Shown here piece after piece: positions 1 to 7,497 of a DNA stretch of 64,000 nt. A program made the translations under genes and the position numbers. Position 1 is the stretch's first letter, and each line of letters opens with the position of its first letter. The stretch is from Actinoallomurus spadix. Lineage in GTDB: Bacteria > Actinomycetota > Actinomycetes > Streptosporangiales > Streptosporangiaceae. The stretch lies in contig NZ_JAMXMX010000026.1 in NCBI RefSeq assembly GCF_024055725.1, positions 1-64,000 on the forward strand, given 5' to 3'. The notes below the pieces were generated by a model that did no database searches, was not told the origin of the DNA, and saw only the letters and a list, made by a program, of their open reading frames with translations.

Positions 1-14
1 AACTCATCACGGCC

Positions 15-1529
15 ATGGACAAGGAGCCACAGACCGGGAACGACCTCAACGGCCTCGGCATTCTCGGTGCGGTCCGCGCGGGGGTCTTCGCCAAGGTCGA
101 AGAGCTGCGCCCGGGCGCATTCGGGACCTGGAAGACGGGGAAGACCGGCTGGTATGGCCCGCTGGCCAAGGTGCCCGCGCGAACACCGAGCCGGCCGATC
201 GCCGCGTCCACTGACGCGGATGGCTTTCCCGGATCGCACCGGCCACTCAACACCGCCCCCAGCCCTAGCACAGACCACTGGGAAGCTGTGCCCAACGATC
301 GGCAACAGCAGCAGGAGCAGCAGGAGCAGCGGGAGCAGGTCCGGCGGTTTTTGGAGCAGGAACTGCTGGAGCTGGTCGAGGTGGCCCATGACGGCGATTG
401 TTTCTACATGGCGCTCAAGCTCACGCTTGAGGCCATGGGCGTTGTTCCCGTCGATGAACTCGATGTCCCTCAGATGCGGGCCATGTTCGCGCAGGCACTC
501 GAAAATCCGGCCATCCGCGGCCTGATCCCCGATTCGGTGCTCGCCATCGCCGAGCAGGAGTGGCGCGCCGCCTACGACTCCGCCTACGAGCTCGCGGTCG
601 CCGACGCGTTGCAGTCCGAGATAATCGACCCGCGGTTGCTGGAAGCCGACCACGGTGATCTTGATCCCTGGAAACAGATCGCCGACCAGATCCGCACGCC
701 TCGCGGATGGGCCGACCAGGGTGGGGACCTGGTCCCCTGGCTGGCCCCGCACGTGTTCCCCGGCCTGCCCCCATTCCGCATCCGCCTCCTGCACCCCAAC
801 AGCACCGGAACCATCGGCCAAACCATCATCGGGGACACCCAATCCCTCATGGTCACCTTGGCCCACCCCACCAACCACTGGGACGCCACGAGGCCCGCGC
901 AACTCCCGCTGGAGATGGAATGGACCGGCGGGGACGGGACAAGCGATGGTGCCGGTGCTGACGGCAGTGACGCCGGCGGGCCGGACGAGGACCCGGACCC
1001 CATGGACTGGGACCCCACCGCGTTGCAGGCATGGCAGGAAGTCGACGGGAACGACCCGGACTCCGGCACCACCCGATACGACACCACCCGATACGACACC
1101 ACCCGATACGGCACCACCAGCGGGCAGAGCAGATACGACCGGTCCGGCTCCAACTCCAGCTTCGAGCTCGGCGCGCCCCTCCCCACCGCCTGGCACAACA
1201 ACCCCCGCAGCCCCGAAAACAACTCCGACTCCGACTCCGGGTACGGCACCGAAGAAGAAACCGACAACGACAAGCCCAACATGTTGGCGGCCGCCTACGC
1301 CCGTGATCCCCGGCTCCGGGCCCTGCAAAAGGGTCTGCCGTCAAAGACGAGCGGGTCACCCACCACCGGCACTCAGGTCACCTCGGCTCGCGTCGGTACC
1401 ACCGGCCACCACCGGCCGCCGGGCCCTTACATCACCCACGACAACGGCATCCCCTGGGCCGCGAGCAGCCACAGCGGCTACGGCCCCGACAAGGCGTGTG
1501 TCGAAGTCACCGTGATCACCCTTCGGTGA
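15..1529 (+). CDS. OTU-like cysteine protease domain protein, possibly 5'-truncated
   Basis: The 504-residue reading frame has an OTU-type signature: DGDCFY at residues 126-131, with Cys129 as putative nucleophile, a central RGWADQGGDL segment (about 230-239), and NHWDAT at 287-292 with His288 as putative catalytic histidine. OTU proteins are cysteine proteases, often deubiquitinase-like; in bacteria the domain also occurs in effectors and polymorphic toxins. Residues 96-108 are Gln/Glu-rich. The tail after residue 300 is Asp/Gly-rich and contains a TTRYD repeat (352-366) and a Ser/Asp stretch. No stop codon lies between the window edge and the ATG, so this may be the C-terminal part of a longer protein. 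Fold call is moderate; toxin role is inference from context beside a tRNA-associated island end. Confidence 0.6.
   Translation: MDKEPQTGNDLNGLGILGAVRAGVFAKVEELRPGAFGTWKTGKTGWYGPLAKVPARTPSRPIAASTDADGFPGSHRPLNTAPSPSTDHWEAVPNDRQQQQEQQEQREQVRRFLEQELLELVEVAHDGDCFYMALKLTLEAMGVVPVDELDVPQMRAMFAQALENPAIRGLIPDSVLAIAEQEWRAAYDSAYELAVADALQSEIIDPRLLEADHGDLDPWKQIADQIRTPRGWADQGGDLVPWLAPHVFPGLPPFRIRLLHPNSTGTIGQTIIGDTQSLMVTLAHPTNHWDATRPAQLPLEMEWTGGDGTSDGAGADGSDAGGPDEDPDPMDWDPTALQAWQEVDGNDPDSGTTRYDTTRYDTTRYGTTSGQSRYDRSGSNSSFELGAPLPTAWHNNPRSPENNSDSDSGYGTEEETDNDKPNMLAAAYARDPRLRALQKGLPSKTSGSPTTGTQVTSARVGTTGHHRPPGPYITHDNGIPWAASSHSGYGPDKACVEVTVITLR
1070..1114 (+). repeat. 15-bp tandem repeat encoding TTRYD units
   Basis: Three consecutive near-identical 15-bp units (accacccgatacgac, the third ending in ggc) encode TTRYD, TTRYD, TTRYG inside the OTU protein tail. 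The low-complexity segment lies outside the catalytic region. Confidence 0.75.
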
Positions 1530-1775
1530 GCCGGTCCACCCGCCGATCGGGGACACGCGGGGACTGTACGGTCAACGGCTCTGTCGCTCTTTCGGTTTGC
1601 GCCGTGAGGCGCTGTTGGTTCGAGTGGGAGTGAGAGACCTTCGCCCCCGGTCTGTCGCAGCAGGCCGGTGAAGCTGAGGGCAGCCCGATCCGGGTGGTGC
1701 CGGGGAGGGTGGGAGCAGCCCTGACAAAGCCGGGGCGTGTCAGTACCGCCAGATGGTGCGGGTGTGGCGCACGCG
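1530..1775. other. Intergenic stretch, no gene recognised
   Basis: Between the OTU-type gene and the reverse-transcriptase remnant I see no frame with family resemblance or good start context. The stretch may be decayed mobile-element sequence, given its right-hand neighbour, but I could not recognise group II intron RNA domains in it. Confidence 0.4.
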
Positions 1776-1930
1776 CTACTTTCCGAACGCCGCCTGAACG
1801 ACCCGGTCAGCAACCGTCGGAATCCCAAGGCTTCTGACCTTGCCCGACCCGCCCGGCTTGGGGATCTTGCGTTCCCGCACCGGCAACGGCCGGAACGAAC
1901 CATCCTTCAGGCTGGTCTGAGCAGCTTCGA
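1776..1930 (-). pseudogene. Group II intron reverse transcriptase/maturase fragment
   Basis: Read on the minus strand from about 1930 down to a TAG at 1776-1778, the translation contains SFRPLPVRERKIPKP followed by GGSGKVRSLGIPTVADRVVQAA. This is the characteristic N-terminal reverse-transcriptase block of group II intron-encoded proteins, where a variable loader segment is followed by IPKPGG...R.LGIPT..DR..Q. Only about 50 codons survive. Homology ends after VVQAAFGK with a stop, and the upstream part is out of frame or lost. The catalytic YADD region and maturase domain are absent, so this is a dead relic, consistent with a mobile-element-rich island end. Confidence 0.75.
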
Positions 1931-1957
1931 GAGATCTCCGAGAATCTCGCAGAGGCT

Positions 1958-2410
1958 GTGGCTAATATGAATCGGCCGCAGGCCGAGCCTCGTGGAGTCG
2001 TTGGGTCTGTTAAGAAGATAAATAGCTTCGTGGTCGGCCTAGCGGGACTAACCGCCGCAATCATTGCGATCTATCAGGCAGGGAAGGCGGCGCTCAAGAA
2101 GCTCGGGATTCACGTCAGCGCCAATAACGTCAACGGCGACAAGCTTGTGCAGTCCTTGCAGCGATGGGTAGTTCATCAATGGCATGACGTCGCTCACTGG
2201 CAAGCGCATATGTCCTGGTGGCAGATCATCCTAATCTTCGTAGTGGGGACGGTCTCGATACATAACAGTCAGTACGGCGAGAGCCCTATGCGCATTGGAC
2301 TGCTATGTACTTTGCTGATCTGGGTGCTGTGGGCATCGACGCCGGCGTGGGGGCTTGTGTTGATGGTGATTGCCGCAGCTCTAATGGTTCTATGGATGGA
2401 AATCTTTTGA
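1958..2410 (+). CDS. Small predicted membrane protein of unknown function
   Basis: The 150-residue product has an N-terminal hydrophobic segment (about 22-42, FVVGLAGLTAAIIAIYQAG), a soluble central stretch with several Trp and His residues, and two or three C-terminal hydrophobic segments (about 88-100, 113-125 and 130-148). I chose the GTG at 1958; an in-frame ATG at 1967 is an alternative. Codon and base use are clearly less GC-biased than in flanking genes, with many A/T third positions, which suggests recent acquisition. It lies between the reverse-transcriptase relic and the tRNA-Tyr half, so it is probably element cargo. I do not recognise a family. Confidence 0.6.
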   Translation: MANMNRPQAEPRGVVGSVKKINSFVVGLAGLTAAIIAIYQAGKAALKKLGIHVSANNVNGDKLVQSLQRWVVHQWHDVAHWQAHMSWWQIILIFVVGTVSIHNSQYGESPMRIGLLCTLLIWVLWASTPAWGLVLMVIAAALMVLWMEIF

Positions 2411-2613
2411 TCATTGCTGCGTAAGGAGACCTCCCGACTCGCCCAAGACCGGCCTGTCGGGGGGAGTCGATTGCCACGTAGCCAAATGGAAAGCGCGCCT
2501 GGGGGCCAGTGCGACAAGCGCATCACGTGGCCCCGGATGCTTGATCATGCCGAATATGCGCCCAGAATCCCCACAGGGATCGTGTTGGTGCAGGTCAACG
2601 GCGTTTGGTGGTG
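2411..2613. other. Non-coding stretch left of the tRNA-Tyr remnant
   Basis: No convincing gene is visible between the membrane protein and the tRNA half. The sequence immediately left of 2614 does not resemble the 5' half of a tRNA-Tyr: there is no matching acceptor strand or D-arm. Confidence 0.5.
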
Positions 2614-2666
2614 GGACTGTAAATCCGTCGGCTCAGCCTACCCAGGTTCGAATCCTGGACCCGCCA
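2614..2666 (+). tRNA. 3' half of tRNA-Tyr(GTA), probable attachment site remnant
   Basis: From 2614 the sequence matches a bacterial tRNA-Tyr from the anticodon arm onward. It has an anticodon loop CTGTAAA with GTA at 2619-2621, a long class II variable arm, a T-arm (ccaggttcgaatcctgg) and the 3' acceptor strand acccgcca. The upstream bases do not complete the anticodon stem beyond three pairs, and they lack a D-arm and 5' acceptor strand. A breakpoint in or next to the anticodon arm is a usual crossover site for tyrosine integrases, so this is best read as an att site left by integration rather than a working tRNA. Confidence 0.75.
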
Positions 2667-2678
2667 CATCAGGTGGGA

Positions 2679-2718
2679 CGGCCCCTGACCAGCAGAGATG
2701 CGGTCAGGGGCCGTTTCG
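2679..2718 (+). terminator. Rho-independent-type terminator after the tRNA-Tyr half
   Basis: A 12-bp perfect stem (cggcccctgacc at 2679-2690 with ggtcaggggccg at 2702-2713) is followed by tttcgctttc. It sits directly behind the tRNA 3' end and is probably the original tRNA terminator. Confidence 0.75.
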
Positions 2719-2860
2719 CTTTCATGATCTTCTGATCCTCGTGGATTCCGATCACCGGCCTATCTGGCACGCGTGTGGCACGGAATCTGAAGGGCGTCCG
2801 CACGCGCCACAGCGCCGCCTGCCGGGGTCATCCCCTCTGCCGTCGCTTCCGTCGCGATTG
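2719..2860. other. Short gap right of the island end
   Basis: No gene, repeat or RNA is recognised between the tRNA terminator and the stop codon of the minus-strand regulator. Confidence 0.4.
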
Positions 2861-3745
2861 TCAGCGCTGCAGTGCGGTCGAGCCGGTCCAGCTGGCCAGA
2901 AGATCGAGTGCCTGGCGTTCGGGTGAGTCGGGCGCGGGCGAGTAGACGGTGATACAGAGCCCGGGGTCAGCGGGCAGATCGAGGGCTTCGTAGGGCAGGG
3001 CCAGGTCCCCGATGAGCGGGTGGTGGAGTCGCTTCACGCCGGAGCGGGGGAACTTCACGTCGTGCCTGGCCCACCGCCGGGCGAACTCGTCGCTCTTTGT
3101 GGAGAGCTCGCCGATCAGGTCCGTCAGGCCCTTGTCCCGCGGCGAGCGGCCGGTCTCGGTGCGCAGGAAGGCGACCGAGTCGTTGGCGGCTTTCTCCCAC
3201 TCGGACCAGAAATCGGCGGAGCCAGGATCGAGGAACAGGAACCGCGCGGTGTTGACCGGACCACGCTGCGCGAACAACGGGGAATCGTAGACCGGGGCAT
3301 ACAGAGCCCGGCCGAGAGAGTTGGCGGCGAGGATGTCGAACCGTCCGTTGCGGATGTAGGCCGGCAGGTCGGTCATCGCGTCGAGCATCCGCAGAATCAC
3401 CGGGCGGATCCGCCCAGGCGGAGCGGGTGGTCGGCGCTCGGACGCCGTGGCCGCGCGGGCCAGGTCGTAGAGGTAGGCCCGCTCGGCATCGTCGAGTTGA
3501 AGTGCGTGGGACAAGGAGTCCAGCACCGAGTCCGAGGCGCCGCTCAAGTTCCCGCGTTCGAGGCGGATGTAGTAGTCAACGCTCATCCCGGCCAGCAGTG
3601 CCACCTCCTCCCGGCGCAACCCGGTCACACGTCGATTGACACCGAAGACGGGCAGCCCTGCCTGCTGCGGCGTGATGCGGGCCCGACGAGTACTGAGGAA
3701 CTGTCGCACCTCGTCGGCCCGCTCATGCCTTCCGCTGTCGGTCAC
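2861..3745 (-). CDS. XRE-family regulator with MmyB-like ligand-binding domain
   Basis: The 294-residue protein has an N-terminal helix-turn-helix (about residues 44-65, GLRREEVALLAGMSVDYYIRLERG), then a long C-terminal domain of the MmyB type (about 105-270) with the typical ILRMLDAMTDLPAYIRNGRFDILAANSLGRALY region. Such regulators are abundant in actinomycetes and commonly sit divergent from short-chain dehydrogenases or other oxidoreductases that they control. Here the divergent gene is an SDR, which fits. Length is normal for the family. The ligand is unknown. Confidence 0.88.
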   Translation of the reverse strand: MTDSGRHERADEVRQFLSTRRARITPQQAGLPVFGVNRRVTGLRREEVALLAGMSVDYYIRLERGNLSGASDSVLDSLSHALQLDDAERAYLYDLARAATASERRPPAPPGRIRPVILRMLDAMTDLPAYIRNGRFDILAANSLGRALYAPVYDSPLFAQRGPVNTARFLFLDPGSADFWSEWEKAANDSVAFLRTETGRSPRDKGLTDLIGELSTKSDEFARRWARHDVKFPRSGVKRLHHPLIGDLALPYEALDLPADPGLCITVYSPAPDSPERQALDLLASWTGSTALQR

Positions 3746-3776
3746 CTCACCACCGTAGGTCGTGCGGCGGTGTGCT

Positions 3777-3814
3777 GGGAGGTACTGCCGTTACCCGGTA
3801 GAGCGGTAACTCCC
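3777..3814. promoter_or_regulatory. Imperfect inverted repeat, candidate operator of the MmyB-type regulator
   Basis: In the divergent intergenic region, gggaggtactgccg (3777-3790) is mirrored imperfectly by gagcggtaactccc (3801-3814). Position just upstream of the regulator start suggests an autoregulatory operator. Visual evidence only. Confidence 0.35.
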
Positions 3815-3837
3815 ACCCGCGCACGAATACGGGTCTC

Positions 3838-3962
3838 ATGGGAGGGACCCAGCAAGGCAGAGAGACCCTGCAGAGCTTCGAGAAGTCGGCCGGCGAGCTC
3901 GGCGTTGAACACCTCGACCTGCTGGTCCTCCGCCAAGCCCTCCCGCACACCTGGAAGGACCG
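3838..3962 (+). pseudogene. Aldo/keto reductase fragment
   Basis: Frame 3838 onward reads ETLQSFEKSAGELGVEHLDL and then LVLRQALPHTW. This is the internal block of aldo/keto reductases (a helix followed by LG.D.LDL...H..LP), with Arg where the catalytic His is usual. No N-terminal barrel strands precede it, and the frame leaves the family after about 42 residues, running to a TGA at 4009-4011 inside the SDR gene. It is best explained as a remnant left by a deletion that joined an aldo/keto reductase gene to the SDR gene. Confidence 0.6.
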
Positions 3963-3965
3963 CAA

Positions 3966-4760
3966 GTGGCAGACGACCGATTCACAACGCATGCAGAACT
4001 CTTCGATCTGAGTGGAAAGCGCGCGCTCGTCACCGGTGGCACCAGAGGCATCGGAATGATGATCGCGCGTGGCCTTCTCCAGGCGGGCGGTCGCGTGCTC
4101 ATCAGCTCTCGCAACGCAGAAGCGTGCGCTCAGGCGCAGGAGCAGCTGTCCGAATTCGGTGAGGTGCGGGCCATTCCCGCCGATCTGTCCCGCCATGACG
4201 AGTGTCGGCGACTGTCCGACCTCGTCACCGCCGGCTCGGAGCGTCTCGACATCCTCGTCAACAACGCGGGCGCCATGTGGGACGAGCCGCTGGCGACGTT
4301 CCCAGACGCGGCCTGGGACACGGTCGTCGACCTCAACCTGAAGTCGCCGTTCTGGCTGGTCCAGGCGTTGCTGCCCGCACTTCGCAGGGCGGGCACCGCG
4401 GACGATCCCGCGCGGATCATCAACATCGGCAGTATCGCCGCCATCCACATCCCCCAGCGGCCCAACTACTCGTACTCCAGCAGCAAGGCCGCACTGCATC
4501 AACTCACCAGAGTGCTCGCCAAGGAACTGGGACCGCAGCACGTCACCGTGAACGCCGTGGCGCCGGGACCGTTCCCGTCGACGATGATGGCTGCAACGCT
4601 CGATGAGTTCGGCGAGGCGATCGCGGCGTCGGCTCCACTCCGCCGGATCGGCCGCGACGACGACATGGCGGGTGCCGCCGTGTTCCTCGCCAGCCGGGCA
4701 GGCGCATACCTCACGGGCGCCGTGATCCCCGTTGACGGCGGCATCGCCACAACCGCGTAG
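3966..4760 (+). CDS. Short-chain dehydrogenase/reductase
   Basis: A 264-residue classical SDR: the cofactor-binding TGGTRGIG motif at 23-30, the NNAG motif at 99-102, and catalytic Ser156, Tyr170 and Lys174 (YSSSK). The C-terminal APGPFPS segment and the final PVDGG are typical. It should act as a cytosolic NAD(P)-dependent oxidoreductase; substrate is unknown. The GTG start at 3966 has a good ribosome site (ggaagga, 3952-3958). The gene is divergent from the MmyB-type regulator and is followed by a complete aldo/keto reductase, so this looks like a small regulated redox cluster. Confidence 0.9.
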   Translation: MADDRFTTHAELFDLSGKRALVTGGTRGIGMMIARGLLQAGGRVLISSRNAEACAQAQEQLSEFGEVRAIPADLSRHDECRRLSDLVTAGSERLDILVNNAGAMWDEPLATFPDAAWDTVVDLNLKSPFWLVQALLPALRRAGTADDPARIINIGSIAAIHIPQRPNYSYSSSKAALHQLTRVLAKELGPQHVTVNAVAPGPFPSTMMAATLDEFGEAIAASAPLRRIGRDDDMAGAAVFLASRAGAYLTGAVIPVDGGIATTA

Positions 4761-4864
4761 GCCGCCAGGCGAGGACATCATCGACGCCGGCGAACCGTAC
4801 TCCCGCAGGGTTCCGTGAACCCGCGACTTGACCTGGAGCGCGCTCCAGCAACGAGGCTCGTGCC

Positions 4865-5803
4865 ATGAACACACCGACGATGGCCCTCGGAGCGATGTAC
4901 TTCGGCACCAGGGTGGACGAACGGACCGCCTTCTCGATCCTCGACCGGTACGCCGAACTGGGCGGAGCCTTCATCGACACCTCCGACAACTACAGCTTCT
5001 GGACCTCCGAGACCGGCTTCGGCGGCCAGAGCGAGGCGCTGCTGGGCCGCTGGCTGGCGTCCAACCCCGGGGTCCGTGTCCGTCTCAGTACCAAGGTCGG
5101 TGCCCAGCCCACGCGGGTCGGCGGGTTCCCCGACCACCTCGAAGGGCTGCGCGAGGACGTCGTTCGCGGAGCGATGGCGAAGAGTTTGGAGCGGCTGGGC
5201 GTGGACCGTGTGGACCTGTACTGGGCGCACGTCGAAGACCCGACCGTTCCGGTGGAGAACCTGGTCGAGACGTTCGGCGGCCTGGTCCGTGACGGCCTGA
5301 CCGCTCGCTGGGGCGTGTCGAACCACCCGTCCTGGCTGCTCGAGCGGATCCGGGCCACCGCCGAACACGCCGGCCACCCGCAACCAGGCGCGTACCAGCA
5401 GCGCTACTCCTACCTCCAGCCCGCCGGCGGCATGGCCGTGGAGGGTCAGCCGATCCCGCTGGGAATGCTGTCACCGGACGGCCTCGACTTCCTGCGCCGC
5501 AACCCGTCGGTCGACGGCTGGGTCTACACCGCCACCCTCCAGGGCCGATACGACCGCGACGATCGCCCGCTCGAGATCGAGTACCGCCATCCCGGCACCG
5601 AACGACGGCTGGCGGCGCTGAGCCGCGTCGCCACTGCGCGCGGACTCCGACCGGGCCAGGTGGTGCTCGCGTGGCTGGCCTCCGGGAGCCCGGCGCTGAC
5701 CCCGATCGTCGGAGCCGGCAGCGTCGAACAGGTCGAGCAGGCCGTGGTAGGCGCGTCCACCATCCTCACCGAGGAGGAGCTGGCGGCGCTGGACGGCGCA
5801 TAG
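4865..5803 (+). CDS. Aldo/keto reductase
   Basis: The 312-residue product shows the aldo/keto reductase tetrad: Asp38 and Tyr43 (FIDTSDNY), Lys77 (STKVG) and His122 (YWAHVED). The barrel features GVSNH and the late GAGSVEQVEQ cofactor-binding segment are also present. It is predicted to be a cytosolic NADPH-dependent carbonyl reductase. It lies 104 bp behind the SDR and on the same strand, so co-regulation by the MmyB-type protein is plausible. Substrate is not inferable. Confidence 0.9.
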   Translation: MNTPTMALGAMYFGTRVDERTAFSILDRYAELGGAFIDTSDNYSFWTSETGFGGQSEALLGRWLASNPGVRVRLSTKVGAQPTRVGGFPDHLEGLREDVVRGAMAKSLERLGVDRVDLYWAHVEDPTVPVENLVETFGGLVRDGLTARWGVSNHPSWLLERIRATAEHAGHPQPGAYQQRYSYLQPAGGMAVEGQPIPLGMLSPDGLDFLRRNPSVDGWVYTATLQGRYDRDDRPLEIEYRHPGTERRLAALSRVATARGLRPGQVVLAWLASGSPALTPIVGAGSVEQVEQAVVGASTILTEEELAALDGA

Positions 5804-5959
5804 GCGACGACGACGCGAGGCCGACCGCCGGCCGCACGCTGACCTGGCCACCACGACGGCCGAGCCGCCGGGGTGACGTGCCCTCGCCCTGATCGCCGGC
5901 AGCGCCGTCCCGGCGGAGCGGCCGACCGAGCAGGTGGCGATGGGGGAGACTGCCGGAGC

Positions 5960-6508
5960 ATGGAGTTCTTCTGCTATCACCGTGATCGGCCCGGCTCGTT
6001 GGCGCTGCGTTACGAACTGTCGGAGCGGCATTGGTCCTACATGGACCGGTACGCGAGGGAGCTGATCGCCCGCGGTCCGACATTCGCCGATGACGGGGAG
6101 ACGCCCACCGGCAGTGTGCACATCGTCGACCTGCCCGATCCGGCAGCCGCCCGCGCGTTCGCCTTCGACGAGCCGAACTACCAGGCCGGCGTGTACCGGG
6201 ATGTGCTGGTGCGCCGGTGGCGGAACATGCTGGGGCGCACGATGTGGGACTTTCCCGGCGGCCGGACCGGCGGGGACCGCTTTCTGGTGCTCGGTCTGGG
6301 CCCGGAGAAGGACGCCGAACTCGTCCTGCCGCCCGGCGAGGACGAGCTGATCGCCTTCGGGCCGCTGCTGTCCGACGACGGCGCGGCCTGGGTGGGCACG
6401 GCGGTGCTGGTCAGGGCGCCGGATCCGGACGCGGCGCGCGCGGTGCTGGCTCCGCACCGGTATGCCGGCGTCGAGGTCCACGCGTGGGAGTTCGGCGGAC
6501 GCCGGTAA
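5960..6508 (+). CDS. YCII-related (YciI-like) protein
   Basis: A 182-residue protein beginning MEFFCYHRDRPGS, with the ferredoxin-like YCII pattern: an R-HWSYMDRYARELIARGPT segment, then a DLPDPAAARAFAFDEPNYQAGVYRDVLVRRW helix region. A second, weaker half-domain follows (about 100-182). Family members are small, putatively enzymatic or ligand-binding proteins of mostly unknown role. The ATG at 5960 has gggggaga (5942-5949) ahead of it, which supports this start over a longer upstream frame. It follows the aldo/keto reductase in the same direction. Confidence 0.75.
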   Translation: MEFFCYHRDRPGSLALRYELSERHWSYMDRYARELIARGPTFADDGETPTGSVHIVDLPDPAAARAFAFDEPNYQAGVYRDVLVRRWRNMLGRTMWDFPGGRTGGDRFLVLGLGPEKDAELVLPPGEDELIAFGPLLSDDGAAWVGTAVLVRAPDPDAARAVLAPHRYAGVEVHAWEFGGRR

Positions 6509-6597
6509 CGCGGCCGTCGCTCACCTTCGTGTCCGCCCGGCTCCAGGTTCAGGAGGGTAGGGGGACGCCTGGCCCACGCCTCGGACCGGCTGGGGGA

Positions 6598-7497
6598 TCA
6601 GATGTCCAGAGCCTTACGGACGACGACCCGGTCTTTCTCCTTCTCGGCTTCGGACAGCTCTTCATAGGGGAGCTTCTGCTCGGGAGGTGCCCATTCGCCG
6701 TTCCGCTCGAGCCATGCGTCGTGCACCTTCGCGCTGGCGGACTCCATGAAGTCGCTGCTTCCCGTGTCAACGCCCTCTTTCTTGGCGTCCGTCACAAGGT
6801 GAACCGCCACACGCGCGGACTCCTTATTTTCCTTCTGCCAGTCCGCCGGCAGATCCCCGTATCTCGTATTGGCGATGTCGACCTGATCCGTGCCGTGTCT
6901 GCTGATCCACGCCGAATCGGTGGTGCTCTTGATCCTCGGCTCGAAGGTGCCGTCTTCCAGGCGTCGCGGGGCGCGCCATTGTTCGTGAAGGCGGCCGGCC
7001 ACGACGTCGACTCTCTTGGAGGTGCTTCTTTCACCGAGTCGAGTGAAGATGCGCCCGAGGCTCCTCATGGCGTCCTCGATCATGCCGAAGAACCGTTTGG
7101 CCGTACCGGCCAGGCGAGGCAGCAACTCCGGGAAGTAGGCGACCGCGACCGCGGCGGCCGCCGCGGTCGCGGCGAGCAGGCCGATGATCCACTCAAGGTA
7201 ACTCTTGCCGGTCCGCAGGCCATCGGCCGTCGTGTGGAGGCGGTGGGCTAGGTCGTCGGCTCGGGGAAGCGCCCCCTGGCCACCGGTGAAGTGAGTCCGG
7301 ACCGCCGTGGCGGCCGGGCCCTGGTTGGTGTTCCCGAGCCGGATGGCGCCGACGCTGTCATCGGCGAGTCCCGCGTGGTGGGCGGCGGCCTTGTCCAGCA
7401 CGGCGATGTGTTCGTCGAGCAGGCGGAGATCCGGCAGCGGCGGAACTCCGAGGATGCTCAGCCCGGCGGCGACGACCGGGTCGCTCAGGACACTCAC
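6598..7497 (-). CDS. Membrane protein with C-terminal RyR-like domain, WXG100-operon partner
   Basis: The 299-residue protein starts at a GTG that overlaps the stop of the preceding WXG-like gene (GTGA, 7494-7497). The N-terminal ~105 residues are helical and soluble. One hydrophobic segment follows (about 110-130, WIIGLLAATAAAAAVAVAYF), and then a charged C-terminal region. The last ~40 residues, VHDAWLERNGEWAPPE...PYEELSEAEKEKDR, match the ryanodine-receptor (RyR) domain signature: H..W, then GW, then PY..LS..EK..DR. A related LHEQWRAP...STTDSAW segment occurs before it (about 185-215). Function is unknown. Gene order suggests it works with the YbaB-like and WXG-like proteins, perhaps as a type VII-related substrate or membrane partner. 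Confidence 0.65.
   Translation of the reverse strand: MSVLSDPVVAAGLSILGVPPLPDLRLLDEHIAVLDKAAAHHAGLADDSVGAIRLGNTNQGPAATAVRTHFTGGQGALPRADDLAHRLHTTADGLRTGKSYLEWIIGLLAATAAAAAVAVAYFPELLPRLAGTAKRFFGMIEDAMRSLGRIFTRLGERSTSKRVDVVAGRLHEQWRAPRRLEDGTFEPRIKSTTDSAWISRHGTDQVDIANTRYGDLPADWQKENKESARVAVHLVTDAKKEGVDTGSSDFMESASAKVHDAWLERNGEWAPPEQKLPYEELSEAEKEKDRVVVRKALDI

Noticed and set aside
1540-1740. Possible group II intron RNA domains
   Set aside because: The stretch is structured-looking, but I could not identify a domain V hairpin or a GUGYG 5' end in the orientation of the reverse-transcriptase fragment.
2570-2666. Complete tRNA-Tyr gene
   Set aside because: No 5' acceptor strand or D-arm precedes the anticodon loop, and the anticodon stem pairs for only three bases.
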